Below are positions 34,055-47,507 of a DNA stretch of 64,000 nucleotides, piece after piece. The stretch is taken from positions 8,112,023 through 8,176,022 of the forward strand of contig KK106981.1 of NCBI GenBank assembly GCA_000611775.1, read 5' to 3'. Made by a program: the position numbers and the translations under genes. The DNA comes from Umbilicaria muhlenbergii. Lineage: Eukaryota; Ascomycota; Lecanoromycetes; Umbilicariales; Umbilicariaceae. A model generated the notes under the pieces. That model was not told where the DNA came from. It searched no databases and was given only the letters and a program-made list of their open reading frames with translations. The first letter of the stretch is position 1, and every line of letters starts with the position of its first letter.

Positions 34055-36479
34055 TTCCCAAGGATCTTTTATGAATCTTACGATAGACAACCGAGGACCG
34101 TTCTATTGGTGAGATACGGCTACCTTGCGGTTGTGCTAGATGTCGTGGCAGAGAAGAAAACAACAAACGCCTAACAAGATGACTGACGACCAAGACGCAG
34201 AGCTGATAGTGGGCGAGGACATGGAAGAAATGGCAGCAATAAACTCACGCGTGGGGCGGGTGCACAGAAAAGTACAGAACCCGGACTCGAGCAGACGGTA
34301 AGCTTCGCAAATCTCCACCTTACCATGCCGGGAAAGAAAATTCATTCATCCTTGCGGAGAAATTCGACAGCAAGCGCGTGCTGTGATTCGACCATAGCTC
34401 TTTACCTTTACCATCTGACAGCTCCCTGCCGATAGGAGATAAACCCATGGACTGCGTCAGACCAATTTCTGAAAATGTTCATGGAAATGAGACGGGCATG
34501 AGTAACCCACCTCATAAAACCACATCTCGAACAGCCCTACTCCGTACATTGCAAATCAACAGTAGCACCGAACTGTAACTGGGCAAGGAAGAATCTCCAG
34601 GTCTCCACATCGCCATGGAACTGCCTCGGAGACTGCCCTCCGCGGTGGAGGAATATGTCTCGAGACCTACCGTAGGCCACCGTATCGAAACTCTAGGCCG
34701 TCGCCGCTAATGTGCGGCTCAACGAACATTGACGCAAGGGTTTGCGGGGACCAAAGTCATTTATTCGTGATGACAGGCTGATCTTGCCGCATCAGGTTGG
34801 AGGTGCATCGCATCCCACGGCCGAGACCACCATAAGCACTTGGAAGCCTGTAAAGGATGCTCGCACCTGCATATACGGGAATCGTCAACGACTTCAGTAG
34901 CAACGGTTCCATGCCTGCTTTGGGCTCTTGATGAGTGGTATTCCGTCGGGGTGTAACATGTCTCTCTAAGCACATGCGGGTCATCTTGCGATCGGTCTGC
35001 CGAGGTAACATAGTGACATTAACGTCTCTGCCAATGTCGTACACAAGAGTGGTTGGAGAATGTGGCCAAAGCTGCCTCGCTCCGCTTTGTGGTCCGGAAC
35101 GCACCTCATGGCCAAGGGCTAGCCTTGGGAAACAGAAAGAACTTGTGTGTTTGTCTTATCATCAGCTCAGGTGTACTCGGAGTACCTACCTGCAATGATA
35201 GTGGGTGAACGTTACACGGCTTGCGGTAGCCCCATCCCAGAATTGGGCATGAAGACGTCAAGCTCCTCATCACCCTGACCAGGATTTTCGAGTTGAGGGA
35301 TATCCCTCGATGTCACCGTGCCAAATCCCAACTCAAGGCATCAGGCCCACACATCCTAGATAACTGAGCTCTCCAAATTGCGCTCACAGGAATATTGGAA
35401 AATCACCTTGATGGTGCGCCTGGCCTCCTTGAGTGATCTATAGATCAACGAATCGTCAGACCGGCCAGATAGACCTACAGGGGAAGAACACTAGGACAGC
35501 AAGGAAGAACCATCATTCCACGAAGTTTTTCGACAGAGACAAGCGGCACTCGTGGCTAGTCTATCTAATTTGAAGCAGAGAAACCTGGCCATCAGTGGGA
35601 GACGAAGAAGAAAAGCACTGTACAAATGCATCTGGTGCTCGAAGAAGTAGTGCGAACGCATTGACGGACCGTTCAATCATTCTTGTCTTTATATCCTTAG
35701 CACTCAACTCCTCAATGTATAGTCACCCACTGAGTGGAAACTACTCTACAAATCTCCATACCGCCTAAATGCTACCTGTCTCCACTTGTACATCCAACAT
35801 GCCTACAGTCCAAGCCTTAGCACCACAGGGTCTTCTATCTCCAATACCCCAGCACCACCCTCAAAGCCCCAACACCATTTTCCATCCCCGTCCCCCTACT
35901 GACGTACCTTATTCCCGCCACTCCACCTCTTTGACAAATCCCACCCTGGACGCGAATACGAGACCGACACTTAGTGCCATCTATGGACTGTTTCATCCCC
36001 CACGAACGAATCGGCGATTTCCCTATAGCCGCCACTTTGAGGCCGTGCTGTCATCTAGGCGGAAATGCTAAGCGCGCCAATTTGATTTTTTCGCGCGGCA
36101 GAGTGTGTGGGATCTGGATTCTGGAAGGGGTTTGGGGGGTAACCGGGAGGGGGAACGTGAAACAGTAGGCTTGGGTTTGGACAGACGGGTCCGGACGAAT
36201 GATGGGCGTGCGGAAGCCACAATAGTTGCTGGATGGGAAAGTCAGTGATGGAAAAGGGATTCGTGTCCGTATGTGAGTTGGCTAGATCTGAGCATTGACA
36301 GAGAACCGAACGAAGTCTTATTCGTGTGAGTTAGCTAAATATGAGCATTAGGATAGCTAACTGCATAAAAGCAAAATTGCAAAGCTAGGGTATATCGCTC
36401 GGTGCAATAGCTTGTAATATGGAAGACGCCATGACGTCCAAAGCGATGCGTGTGCGTAAATGCGGTCAAATAAGCCACA
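34055..36479. other. Gene-free stretch of about 2.4 kb
   Basis: Apart from a possible N-terminal exon of the MFS gene (34,100-34,230) I see no gene. Frames of up to 115 codons overlap on opposite strands and lack domain features. Confidence 0.45.
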
Positions 36480-37391
36480 TCAAAGCGTAATAAAATGACT
36501 GTAATGGCCTGGAACCTTGTTCTTGCATTTTTCGCAATCCGCTCGATATCCCATCGTGAGCGTGATCTTTCCCTTCTTCTCCACGCTGTTATCTTTCCTG
36601 CCGATGGGCCATGGCTTGCTTCTCGGCGTATCAATTGAGGTGCCAGCGCTTGCGGGGAGCGCATCCCCTTCATGGCCCATATCTAATCTGTGGAGCATTC
36701 CCCCTGCGACTGTGGTGGGTGAATCCATGGCTTCGTCTTCGCTGATCGGGCTGGGAAGTCGCCGTTTGCGTATGAAGAGGTCGTGGTCTATTTCTTGCTG
36801 CGTCTGTGACGATTCTGCCGTGTCTGTCTCCATCGCTGTATCTATCGACGCGAAATGACCGTAGATGGGCGTTGGTATGCGGCCCCCGTTATGAGCTTGG
36901 GTAGGCGGTAGGGTCTGAAAAGGAGAGCGTGGCGGAAGGTTGATTGAGGATAGATACGAGGTGGTACGACTGAATGGTGTTGTTTCCCAGACGCGAGGGG
37001 ATGTTGGCGGCTGGGAATCGGTCATCTCGAAGTCATCGTCTGAAAGACTATCAAGGTGGATCGAGGAGCCCACGCTAAGCTGGGACGAAATGTTACGGCG
37101 TCGAGGGCTGGATGATGATGAAAAGGGTGAGTTGTCGTCATCGTCTGAAGACTCGTCCGGTGTGATGGTTGATGGCTTGGGTATCGAGCGAGAAGATCGT
37201 GCGAAGAGAATGGTATGCTTGGTCGTTGGTGAAGTTCGGAAAGGTAGAGTGCGAGGCTTCTAAGAAGCACCCCGTCAACGTCATGCGCGTAGAGCCCGTT
37301 CTAATCACCGCTTTACCTTATGCTCTGTTCTCAGACCGTCAAGCTCTTCCTCATCTTCGTCCCGTGGACGTTTTGTTGAAGTGGACATCAT
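36480..37391 (-). CDS. Conserved fungal protein with C-terminal CxxC motif
   Basis: Exon 1 37317-37391 and exon 2 36480-37259 (donor GTAAAG, acceptor TTAG) give 284 residues beginning MMSTSTKRPRDEDEEELDGL. The N-terminus has a KRPRDEDEE nuclear-type basic/acidic segment and EHKKPRTLPFRTSPTTKH. The middle is Ser/Pro/Asp-rich with acidic stretches (DESSDDDD, SLSDDDFEM). The last 30 residues contain GYRADCEKCKNKVPGHYSHF, which I recognise as a strongly conserved C-terminus of an uncharacterised ascomycete family; the Cys pair plus His residues could bind zinc. No function known. It is divergently transcribed from DAHP synthase. Confidence 0.7.
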
Positions 37392-38067
37392 GGCGTGTCT
37401 TATGGTGAGTGCGTTGCGGATGCTTTTATTATTTCTCGTAAACAAAGCGCCTAAACGAACGAAAGCAGTCTGACAGAAAAGGTGCGATTCTGGATATAGA
37501 TATAGAAAGAACAAGAGCAGCCAAGGTAGACGCTCATGACTAGTACGGCCGCGTACTGAGTGTGGCGGTCTCGTGGTCGCATGAATGTACGAGTACATGA
37601 GACGGAACGTGGGTCTGGGCGCTGGACTTGGGGGCTGTGAAGCTTCCACCAGTCTGAAAGCTGGAGAAGGCCAGCCGGGATGGTCCGTCTGTGCTCCAGA
37701 AGCCTGATGCAATGCCAAGACACTTCTGAAACAGCGGCCGGGATGTGTCAGGGAAGGCTCTTTGGACTCCGATTTACGGACGCTAGGGCTCAAGCCACCG
37801 CCACCTTGACGTTGTGCTCGTGCATTATTGGTGCAAAAGCCATGCACAATTTTGTCCCAGGCACGGGCACCTCTCACTGGTTCAACTCCTCCGTTGCACA
37901 AAAATTGTCAGTCACGCATATCTCACATCATCGTTCAGAACAAGTGATCTCTTCTCAGAACCCATTTCACACCCTAGATTTCTTTTCCACTCAGAGCGAA
38001 GAGCTTGGCGGGAGTTGCCCTTAGAGGAGCCGCATTTGACCATCAACCAAGTCTCCATCACGCTACA
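37392..38067. promoter_or_regulatory. Divergent promoter, CxxC protein / DAHP synthase
   Basis: 676 bp between start codons. A minus-strand frame runs through it (to 37901) but only its last 25 codons belong to a gene. I looked for a perfect general-control TGACTCA site and did not find one. Confidence 0.4.
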
Positions 38068-39346
<1,279 letters not shown>

Positions 39347-40026
39347 TTCACCATCAGTTAATGCTTTTCATGAGCGGGGCGTTTCCGTCGCATTTTAAAC
39401 AAAAGTTGGGAAGACTTTGGTTGCTGGATAGATGCCTGTTATAGAAGAAAAGAAGGTTAGCTTAGCGGGACTCCGAAGCGCAGTCTTCGTTTAATATGAG
39501 CTGAATCGCGAAACGACCATCTTTCGAAGTGACGAGATTTTCAGTGCGTTGTAGTCAGTAGTCAGTCTTGAAGCCATCGAGATCACGTTGTGCAAATGCA
39601 ACCCATCCCTGCATTGCCCTTTCTTCCTAGTGGCGCCAATGCAACCTCAACGTCGCAACGTCGGAGCATAAGCCAAATTCCAATAATCGGCCCGCAAGCT
39701 CGACCCCTGAGCTACCCAGCTCCAACCGTTGCAACTGATAGTGCACCCTAGTCTGGAGCTATCTTCCACTGATCGGCTTCAGCCATGGTCAGATGCGCTG
39801 ACATGCCTCATGCATGCTCGTGTGCCTCCTGCATGCAACCGTGCCTCTTCGTGCAATGCCAATGGTCTACAATGATAATCTCCATGCCTGGTGCAGGCTG
39901 AGGTGTCGTTCGCATACTTCTCGAAGCGTTCACCTCCTCGTACTTTCTGAGTTTATTTGTCCTGCCAACACGGGTGGGATCTCCATTCAGCTATTTGCAG
40001 AGCCATCCTGAAGTTTACCCCACACC
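39347..40026. promoter_or_regulatory. Upstream region of UNC93/NGT1-type transporter
   Basis: 680 bp with no gene. About 39,800-39,900 has repeated TGCCTC/TGCATGC motifs (CATGCATGCTCGTGCCTCCTGCATGC), a weak palindromic cluster that may be regulatory. Confidence 0.35.
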
Positions 40027-41785
40027 ATGGCGGACCCCGCAGAGCGCAGCGCGGAGAAGACAACCTCCAACCTCAACGTCGAACCTCACCAAGCAACGTA
40101 CGCCCACTCCGGAGAGGAATCCGGTCAGATTGCACGCCCGACGGGATGGATGTACAAGTCCTACCGCTTCGGTCCCGTCCGCCTCCCGTGGTATGCCTCT
40201 CCGCCATCGCAGCTTGTCCTTGTAGCTCTCGTTTGCTTCCTATGTCCGGGCATGTTCAACGCTGTCGCTGGCCTCGGCGGTGGAGGTCAAGTCAATGCAA
40301 CGACGGCTAACAATGCGGCCGTTGCGTTGTACTCGACCTTCAGTGTGGTGGGATTCTTTGCAGGTAGTATCGCCAATCGGCTGGGCATCAAGCTGACGCT
40401 GAGCTTCGGCGGGTTCGGCTACTTTCTTTACATTGCGAGCTTCTTGAGTTATAACCATAACAAGAATGCCGGGTTTGTCATCTTTGCCGGCGCTCTCTTG
40501 GGCGTCTGTGCTGGATTGCTGTGGACTGCGCAAGGAGCGATTATGGTATGTCACAATCTTTTCGAGTTTAAGAGAAAGAGAGCCCTGATCTCCTCAATGA
40601 TAGATGTCTTACCCTCAAGAGGACTATAAAGGACGCTACATCTCCTGGTTTTGGATGATCTTCAATTTGGGCTCGGTCATCGGCAGCTTGGTAAGTCCAC
40701 TCAACGCAATACGAGTTGTCTTTAGCGTACAGATGCTGACTCGTGAATCAGATACCCCTTGCCCAAAACATACATTCAACATCAAATAGCGTCAATGATG
40801 GTACATACATCGCATTCATGGTACTCACACTCTTAGGGGCAGTCTTGGCCTGGTTTCTCATCGATGCGCGCCACGTACAACGAGCCGATGGATCTCACGT
40901 GGTCCTTATGCAGCACCCAACGTGGCGGTCTGAGCTTCTAGGGCTATTGGAGGTATTGCGGAGTGATACCTACATCATCTTACTGTTCCCAATGTTCTTT
41001 GCCAGTAACTGGTTCTATACTTACCAGTTCAACGACGTGAATCTCGCGAAGTTCAACATCCGAACAAGATCGTTGAATAACGTATTATACTGGTCTAGTC
41101 AGATTATCGGCGCTTCGGTCTTTGGCTTTGCCCTTGATATTAAGTCAGTAAGGCGGACTGTGAAGGCAAAAGCTGCTTGGGTTGTAATGTTTATCATCAC
41201 CATGGCTATTTGGGGCGGGGGTTATGCGTGGCAGAAGCAATACACCCGAGCAGAGGTGTCAGTCACGGGCTATGTCAAAGAGGATTGGACTACAAGTGGA
41301 TACGTGGGCCCAATGTTCTTGTTTATCTTCTATGGATTCTTTGATGCGGCTTGGTGAGTTCTCATATCTACAAATTGAGATTGGAACGTTGCTTGACTAA
41401 CAACTTCCAAGGCAAACATGCGTGTACTGGTTCGTCATCAATCACTAACTCTTCATGATTTTTCTTACAGTGCTGACTGCTTGTTAGGTACATGGGAGCT
41501 CTTACCAACAACGGACGCAAGCTCGCCAATTTCGCTGGCTTCTACAAAGGCATCCAGTCTGCTGGTGCAGCCATCATCTACCGTATCGACGCGCTCAACA
41601 CACCATTTATGAACGAATTTGCTGCTAGCTGGGCTTTACTTGCAGGCGCTTTGTTGATCGCCGCTCCAGTCATCATGTTGAAAGTCAGAGATACGGTACC
41701 CTTAGAGGATGACTTGAAGTTCTCGGATGAGACGGCTTCGGATGTGCAAGCTCATGCGCCTGAAGTGAGCAATGAGAAAATTTAG
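40027..41785 (+). CDS. UNC93/DUF895-type MFS transporter, NGT1-like candidate
   Basis: Exons 40027-40545, 40604-40690, 40752-41353, 41412-41429 and 41488-41785 give 507 residues. All junctions are in frame, including an 18-nt micro-exon encoding QTCVY. Conserved features are YRFGPVRLPWYASPPSQLVL, VCFLCPGMFNAVAGLGGGGQ, VVGFFAGSIANRLGIKLTL, AGLLWTAQGAIMMSYPQEDY and KGRYISWFWMIFNLGSVIGS, then later GRKLANFAGFYKGIQSAGAA. About 11-12 membrane helices are expected. This is the UNC93-like branch of the MFS. From memory, the Candida GlcNAc permease Ngt1 is classed in the same transporter family (TC 2.A.1.58). With a hexokinase-like gene about 0.9 kb downstream on the same strand and NGS1/RON1 homologues in the window, GlcNAc uptake is a reasonable hypothesis, not a demonstrated one. 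Confidence 0.85.
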
Positions 41786-42694
41786 TGGTCTGCTTTGGTT
41801 AATGTGCGAGTATTTGGGAAGGGTTTGAGCCGTATCTAAGAGGAGGCATGATTTCGTAGGCGAGATCAGGCATTACGCTGGGTTAGGGCTAGGCTATACT
41901 GGTGTCAAATTCTAGAAAGGATGGTCAGACTTTACCAATCACGACGATGAGCATAATCTGGATGTGATCAACTTTCGGCAATACATTACAGTTTATTAAG
42001 GCGGTTGCATGTGTTGCGCCTGAAGCAGTAGTCCACCCTTGGAGTGGCAGATCGCGGCAACGGCAGCCATCCTCGCGTGTCTGCAATACAACATCTCAAT
42101 GTTACATCCATTGTCTGGTAAAACCTGTCCATATGCACTCATTCCCTACGTTTGAAGCCTTCACCAGTCATATTTCGTCCCGCAGATGGCGCTTATCAAC
42201 AATGCTGCCATGGCCCGCCACCTTAGCCAGGAGGCCTCCCGTATTGCCCCGTCACACGTATCCCACGGCCGGCACCCTTCCCCAACAATGTTAGTTCGTC
42301 CTTTACTCCACAACTGCCTCGGTGCTCACTGCTTTAACTCGGATCGATATCCGGCCGAGGGAGCGCCTTTTAAGACACCTGTGACGTTTCAGAAAGGGGT
42401 TCGAGCACGTACCCGGAGGACACGCTGTTGGGTTCCTCATACCTTTTAAGAACATCCTTCCTACCACTTCCCAAGATCCCCCCTTGAGATAGTATGACAG
42501 TTGCCGTTACACCACTGATATAAACGGCACGACTCCAAGGACTTTCGCACAGCTTTCACTGACCGCAAATATTTGTAATGGCAAGGGATACTACTATGCT
42601 TATGGCCTTGCCTTCCGGCTCTACCTTCCTCATCCCAACCATACTCTCCTCCAAGCAGCACGTCTGGGACCTGACATCCCGGTGGGAGAGAAAG
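41786..42694. other. Intergenic between transporter and hexokinase
   Basis: Holds the transporter 3' end and hexokinase promoter. The frame of the hexokinase is open back to an ATG at 42578, so part of 42578-42694 may be coding. Confidence 0.4.
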
Positions 42695-44229
42695 ATGGAA
42701 AACCTCCTGGAAGAGGTGGAAAAGCTTTTTCAGAGCCAATTGGGCCTCAATGAATTGCTGTCCATGTCAAGGAAACTGCAAGCCGAATACGCGAAACGCA
42801 TCCGATTGTGCCCTCAGTCCATGCTGCCATCGTACAACTACAATCTACCGACAGGAGAAGAGCGAGGGACATTCTTGACACTGGATGTTGGAGGCTCGAC
42901 GCTACGGGTAGCGACGGTGGAATTGAACGGCAGGAAGGGAGGCCAAGAATCACTGCAGATACGGAAGATGGAGTGCTACACTATAAATGCCAGCGTCAGG
43001 GCGTTGAAAGCTGTGGCTTTCTTCGACTGGATAGCTGAGAAGATAGAAATGATGCTTGCCAAAGACAGGGAATATAGGGAGTTCGATACAGAGCCTTTGG
43101 CTACGGGGGTGGCCTGGGCCTTTCCCATCGAGTTAGTTTACATCTTGAGGTTTGTGTGTCTATTGAATGCTGACGAAGGTCAGACAGACATCGATACGAA
43201 GTGGTAAGCTGTTGAGCATGGGAAAAAGCTTCATGTGTTCAAAAAGCGTACTTGGCCAAGACCTCGGTGAAGTCATAACTAAGGCCTGTCAACGGAGGGT
43301 AGTTCTCTCGAGGGACTTCTTGCCCACTTCCATCCTTACTGACAATTCTTTAGAAGCTTAACATCCGCCTCGACGCCATTGTGAATGACTCTTCCGCCGC
43401 GCTCCTTTCCCGCGCCTACACTGATACCAGCACTCGCATAGCCCTAATCTTTGGTACCGGAATGAACGCCGCTATCTACCTCCCAACCAAAGCCTTTACT
43501 GCCCTGAAATTCGAGGCTTCGCGGACTAACCCAGCCACCCATGTTCTAGTTAACGCCGAGCTCAGCATGTTCGGCAAGGGTATCCTACCCACCACGCGGT
43601 GGGATGACCATCTCAATCAGCACCACCTCCTGCCTGACTACCAGCCCTTTGAATACCTCATCACAGGCGCCTATCTCGGCGAGGTTGTTCGTTTGATCCT
43701 CGTCGAGGCTGCTCAGTCTGCCGGATTATTCAATGGCTTACTACCGCCTTTACTCTTGGAACCTTACGCGCTGGAGACCCACACTATAGCGATCATCGAA
43801 GCGGATACTTCCCCCTCGTTATCCAGATCCCGCGCCATGATCTGTAAACTCTTTCCATCCCCTACATCGCCTACACAACAGGATATGCGCTTCGTCCAGC
43901 GCGTCATCACTTGTGTGTCGAACCGCGCATCCGCTTATCTCGCCGCTGGTATCCACGCTTTATGGTCTCTACGACACACGGCTGAAGGCATAGATCCGAA
44001 GAGTGGAAATGGTGCGTCGGGTGTGATGACTATCGGATGCAATGGAAGCGTCATCAACAAGTATCCGAGGTTCAAGGAGAGGTGCCAGGGATTACTGGAT
44101 GGGATTATGGATGCGGAGGGGCTGGGGAGAGGGAGGGTGGTGCTTGAGAGCGCGGAGGAGGGGTCGGTGCTGGGAGCGGCGGTTGCGGCGGCGTTGGCGG
44201 GAAGGAGGGAGGGGGGCGGTGGTGGGTGA
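42695..44229 (+). CDS. Atypical hexokinase (HXK3/HxkC-like, GlcNAc-kinase candidate)
   Basis: Exons 42695-43131, 43184-43298 and 43354-44229 give 475 residues from MENLLEEVEKLF; an in-frame ATG at 42578 would add 39. Hexokinase landmarks are present but altered: phosphate-1 loop LDVGGSTLRVATVEL (usual LDLGGTNLRV), VAWAFPIEQTSIRSGKLL (usual SFPVSQTSINSG), catalytic Asp in AIVNDSSAALL, LIFGTGMNAAIY, VLVNAELSMFG where glucose kinases have NTEWGAF, and GCNGSVINKYPRFKE near the C-terminus. This pattern fits the divergent group containing Candida GlcNAc kinase Hxk1, Trichoderma HXK3 and the regulatory Aspergillus HxkC/XprF proteins. Given NGS1, RON1 and an NGT1-type transporter nearby, phosphorylation of GlcNAc is the favoured role. 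A purely regulatory pseudo-kinase is the alternative. Confidence 0.85.
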
Positions 44230-44685
44230 TTGTGGGCGGTGGTGAACTTTGACTGTTTTGCGTTAGAGAGGGGTACGATTGTGTAGAAGAGGTTACGATA
44301 GAAGTTATGGTTATAGAGCTGGCTTTGCACGTTATACTCCTAGTGTTTGATGTATTCTACTCTGATCTGTTGCACTTGTTTAACTTCACTGTACATTATT
44401 CTGCTACCACATTGATAGGCCTTTACTGCTATCTTGATTCTAGTCCGCAAATCTTTCATCATCTGTTCGGACGACCAAAACCACAGCTCCCTATATAGCA
44501 CTAGTCGGGTTTCAGAGGCTGTTGAATACCTCCTCAGCCTTTCAACTGCATTGCACGTCCACCCACCCAATCTTCCAAGCATCCCGTCCTCCCCAAAACA
44601 TTACAATCACTTTTGTTTTTTCAACTACTAGTATAACCTCTCTCCCTCTGCCCCAGCCCCTCTCCCCCAACCCCTTCCCCCCCAC
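44230..44685. other. Convergent 3' region, hexokinase / BADH
   Basis: 456 bp, AT-rich centre and C-rich right end. No gene seen. Confidence 0.5.
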
Positions 44686-46275
44686 TCACAACCTCGAAAA
44701 CACACTCCCCACCCCCCCACTCATATCCACCAACGTACTCTTATTCCGCACCCACGCCTCCATCCCCCTCCTCCCATTCTCCACCCCAACCCCACTCATC
44801 TTCCACCCGCCCACGCTCATCTCCGCCGGGCTCTCCCCCCACGTATTCACCCACGTAATCCCCGCCTCCAACCGCGCCACCACCCGATGCGCCAGATTCA
44901 CATCCCGCGTGAACACCCCCGCCGCGAGCCCGAGGCTCGTGCTGTTCGCGCGCGCGATGGCCGCGTCCAGCGTGCGGTAGGCCAGGATGCAGAGCACGGG
45001 GCCGAAGATCTCGTCCCGCGTGATGCGCATCTCGTCCGTGCAGGCGGTGAAGACTGTGGGGCGGATCCAATACCCGTCCGCCAGGTCCTTTCTTATCGCG
45101 GCGGGTTTCTCGGCGCCGCCGTGGAGTAGCTTCGCCCCGTCGACGGAGATCCCGTGCCGGATGTACCCCAGCACTTTCTCGTAATGCGCCGCACTGACCA
45201 GGGGGCCGAAATTCGTCTGCGGGTCCATCGGGTCCCCGGGCCGGATGTGTTCTATTTTTTCTAGGAGGCGGGCTTCGAACGCGGGGATCTGGTCTTCGTG
45301 CACGAAGACGCGTGTGCCGTTCGTGCACACCTGGCCGCTGCTGAAGAAATTCGCCATCATCGCCCCGTCGACCGCGACGTCGAGATCTGCGTCCGGAAGG
45401 ATCAGCAGGGGGGACTTGCCGCCGAGTTCCATGGTCACGTATTTCATGGCACCGGCGGCGGCGGCGGCGACTTTTTGTCCCGTCGATACTTGGCCTGTGA
45501 AGGATACTTTGGCGATGCCCGGGTGCGAGGTTAGGTAGGCACCGGTGGGGGCGCCGCCGTTGATGACGTTGAAGACGCCGGGGGGGAGGCCCGCGGTCGT
45601 GTAGATTTCCGCGAGGATTTGGCCGTGGAGCGGGGTTACTTCGGAGGGCTTGTAGATCATCGTGTTGCCGGCGGCGAGGCAGGGGGCGGATTTCCAGAGG
45701 GCACTGGGGATTTGAGGGGTCTCAGCATGTGGTTCGGGGTCTCAGTGTGTGTGAATTGGATGTGTATGAATGTATCTTTGTGGAGCGTACATTTGTATGG
45801 GGTAGTTCCATGCTCCTATTCCGGCGCAGACGCCTAGGGCTTCTTTTTTGGTGTAAACCCATGCGTCTTCTCGTAGTTGTACCGTCTCTCCGTTTAGACC
45901 CCCGCCGCCGACTAGGTTCGCGAAGTATTCTAGCACGTCTGCTCCTGTTACTACGTCTACGGTGCTTGTTTCTGAGAAGGGCTTCCCGGTGTCTTGGGTC
46001 TCGACTTTGGCGATCTCGTCATTTCGTTCTCGGAGCAATTGTACGGCCTTTAGCAGTATGCGCGATCGAACGATGGGGGGAGTCGTGGACCAGGAATGGA
46101 AGGCTTCTTGGGCAGAGGCTATTGCGGAGTCGATGTCGGCATGTGAGGCGGTGTGGATGTCGGCGAGGGGTTGAGCGGTGGAGGGGTCGATGGTGCGGAA
46201 GACGTCGCCGGAGGTGGCGGGTTGGATCTTGCCGCCGTAGTAGAGCTGACGCGGGGGGTAGAAGGGGGCTGCCAT
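44686..46275 (-). CDS. Betaine aldehyde dehydrogenase, PTS1-like C-terminus
   Basis: Exons 45791-46275 and 44686-45703 (donor GTACGC, acceptor CAG) give 500 residues, typical for the class-9 NAD-dependent aldehyde dehydrogenases. Seen are [38 protein letters not shown] (NAD pocket), [20 protein letters not shown] with the general-base Glu, the catalytic Cys in [14 protein letters not shown], and [19 protein letters not shown]. It would oxidise betaine aldehyde to glycine betaine, the second step after choline oxidase (partner gene at 62.1-64.0 kb). The protein ends S-R-L, a recognised peroxisomal targeting tripeptide variant, so a peroxisomal location is plausible. The 3' quarter of the coding strand is G-rich, unlike the 5' part. 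Confidence 0.9.
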
Positions 46276-47507
46276 GGTTTGGGGGGAAGATGAATGGACA
46301 ATTGGACCTTTTTAGCGCAGGTAGGTGATATGGTCTTCAGCCAGTACTCGGTAGAGAGCAGTACGTTTTTGGAGTCGAAGGTCGGAATTTCGTAGATTGA
46401 AGGCCTGGATAGATCTTGAGTCCAGGCTTGCTCCGTTTCAAGATTGGAAAAATGATGGTGTCTCAGATGACAGTGTTGGAAGAAGCTTGTATCCACGTTG
46501 AACCTTTTACCGCGCCATCCCGCCTCCACATCTCGATCGAGCCGTCCCCAATCTTATCTTATCTGAACCTACATCAGCAACACCATGTCTCCCCCATCGA
46601 GCCGATCTTTTCTACAGACAGTTTTCAGTATTTACCCCGTAAAGAACATGGTGATACTACACTCTACTAGCCAGTACGTTGGCCGGAGACGGTCTTCGAA
46701 AGACTACGTCAACATGCAGAAGAGGTGGCTAGCATCGAGGCTGTACCGCCGCCGCACACCACCGAGGACGGAATAAGAACGATTGATGCGAGTCCCCCAA
46801 TCGTTGTTGGTTTTTGCCAATTGTTCCCCGGCATGGCCTGCGCCCTCGCACATCTAAGCCACTGGCGGGATAGCCACGTGATGCCTTACCTCCGTACCTT
46901 TGCGGGTTGTCTTCGGTCGCAGTCAGCAGCGATCGTTACTTGATTTGACCACGCATGCTATTTCTGGCCGTGCTCGGTCCTGCCCCCTGCCATGCTTACC
47001 TTCCCTTACCGTCCCGTCCCTTCCTCGTGCCGTCCAAGCATCATGCTGCCCTCAATTTTAGACCGCCGAATACTTCGTGCGCTTGTGCCGCCCTCAACCC
47101 CATCCATCCCTGATTCCAATCAAACGCAAATGTCACCGCCGCATCTAGTGCATTCTGCTGTCTGCCCATTCGCCAGCCCTGTCACCATGGACTCGAGCTG
47201 CAGTACCCCGAATCCCAAGTCGCAAGCAAAAGTCGGAGGCTCTCCCACATCTGCTCACTTTCAATCTTCAACGGCCGCGTCAAATCAACTCGTGCTCTAC
47301 CTTCAACCGCTTGCTGAACCGGCTCCTGAGCTGTCCATTCTTTTCGCATTTGTGTGGGAAGACTTCTCCCAATCCCACAGGCATACAGAATCAGACAGCC
47401 AAATATCCACAACGCATATTGACTCACACAAGAGCCAGAGGCCCGCCCTTATGCGCTCCTTCTTGCGCTTGATTGTGTGTCCCAGGCATTGATATTCAAA
47501 ATCATAT
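46276..47507. promoter_or_regulatory. Divergent intergenic, BADH / cell-wall protein
   Basis: About 1.2 kb. A plus-strand frame 46992-47492 (166 codons) is rich in Ser/Pro/His without domain features and ends 16 bp before the next ATG; I regard it as leader sequence. No other feature recognised. Confidence 0.4.

Noticed and set aside
37305-37901. 198-codon minus-strand frame
   Set aside because: Only its last 25 codons (MMSTSTKRPRDEDEE...) are a real exon; the rest is promoter sequence shared with DAHP synthase.
46992-47492. 166-codon plus-strand frame before the cell-wall gene
   Set aside because: No domain, Ser/Pro/His-rich, in a position expected for promoter and leader.
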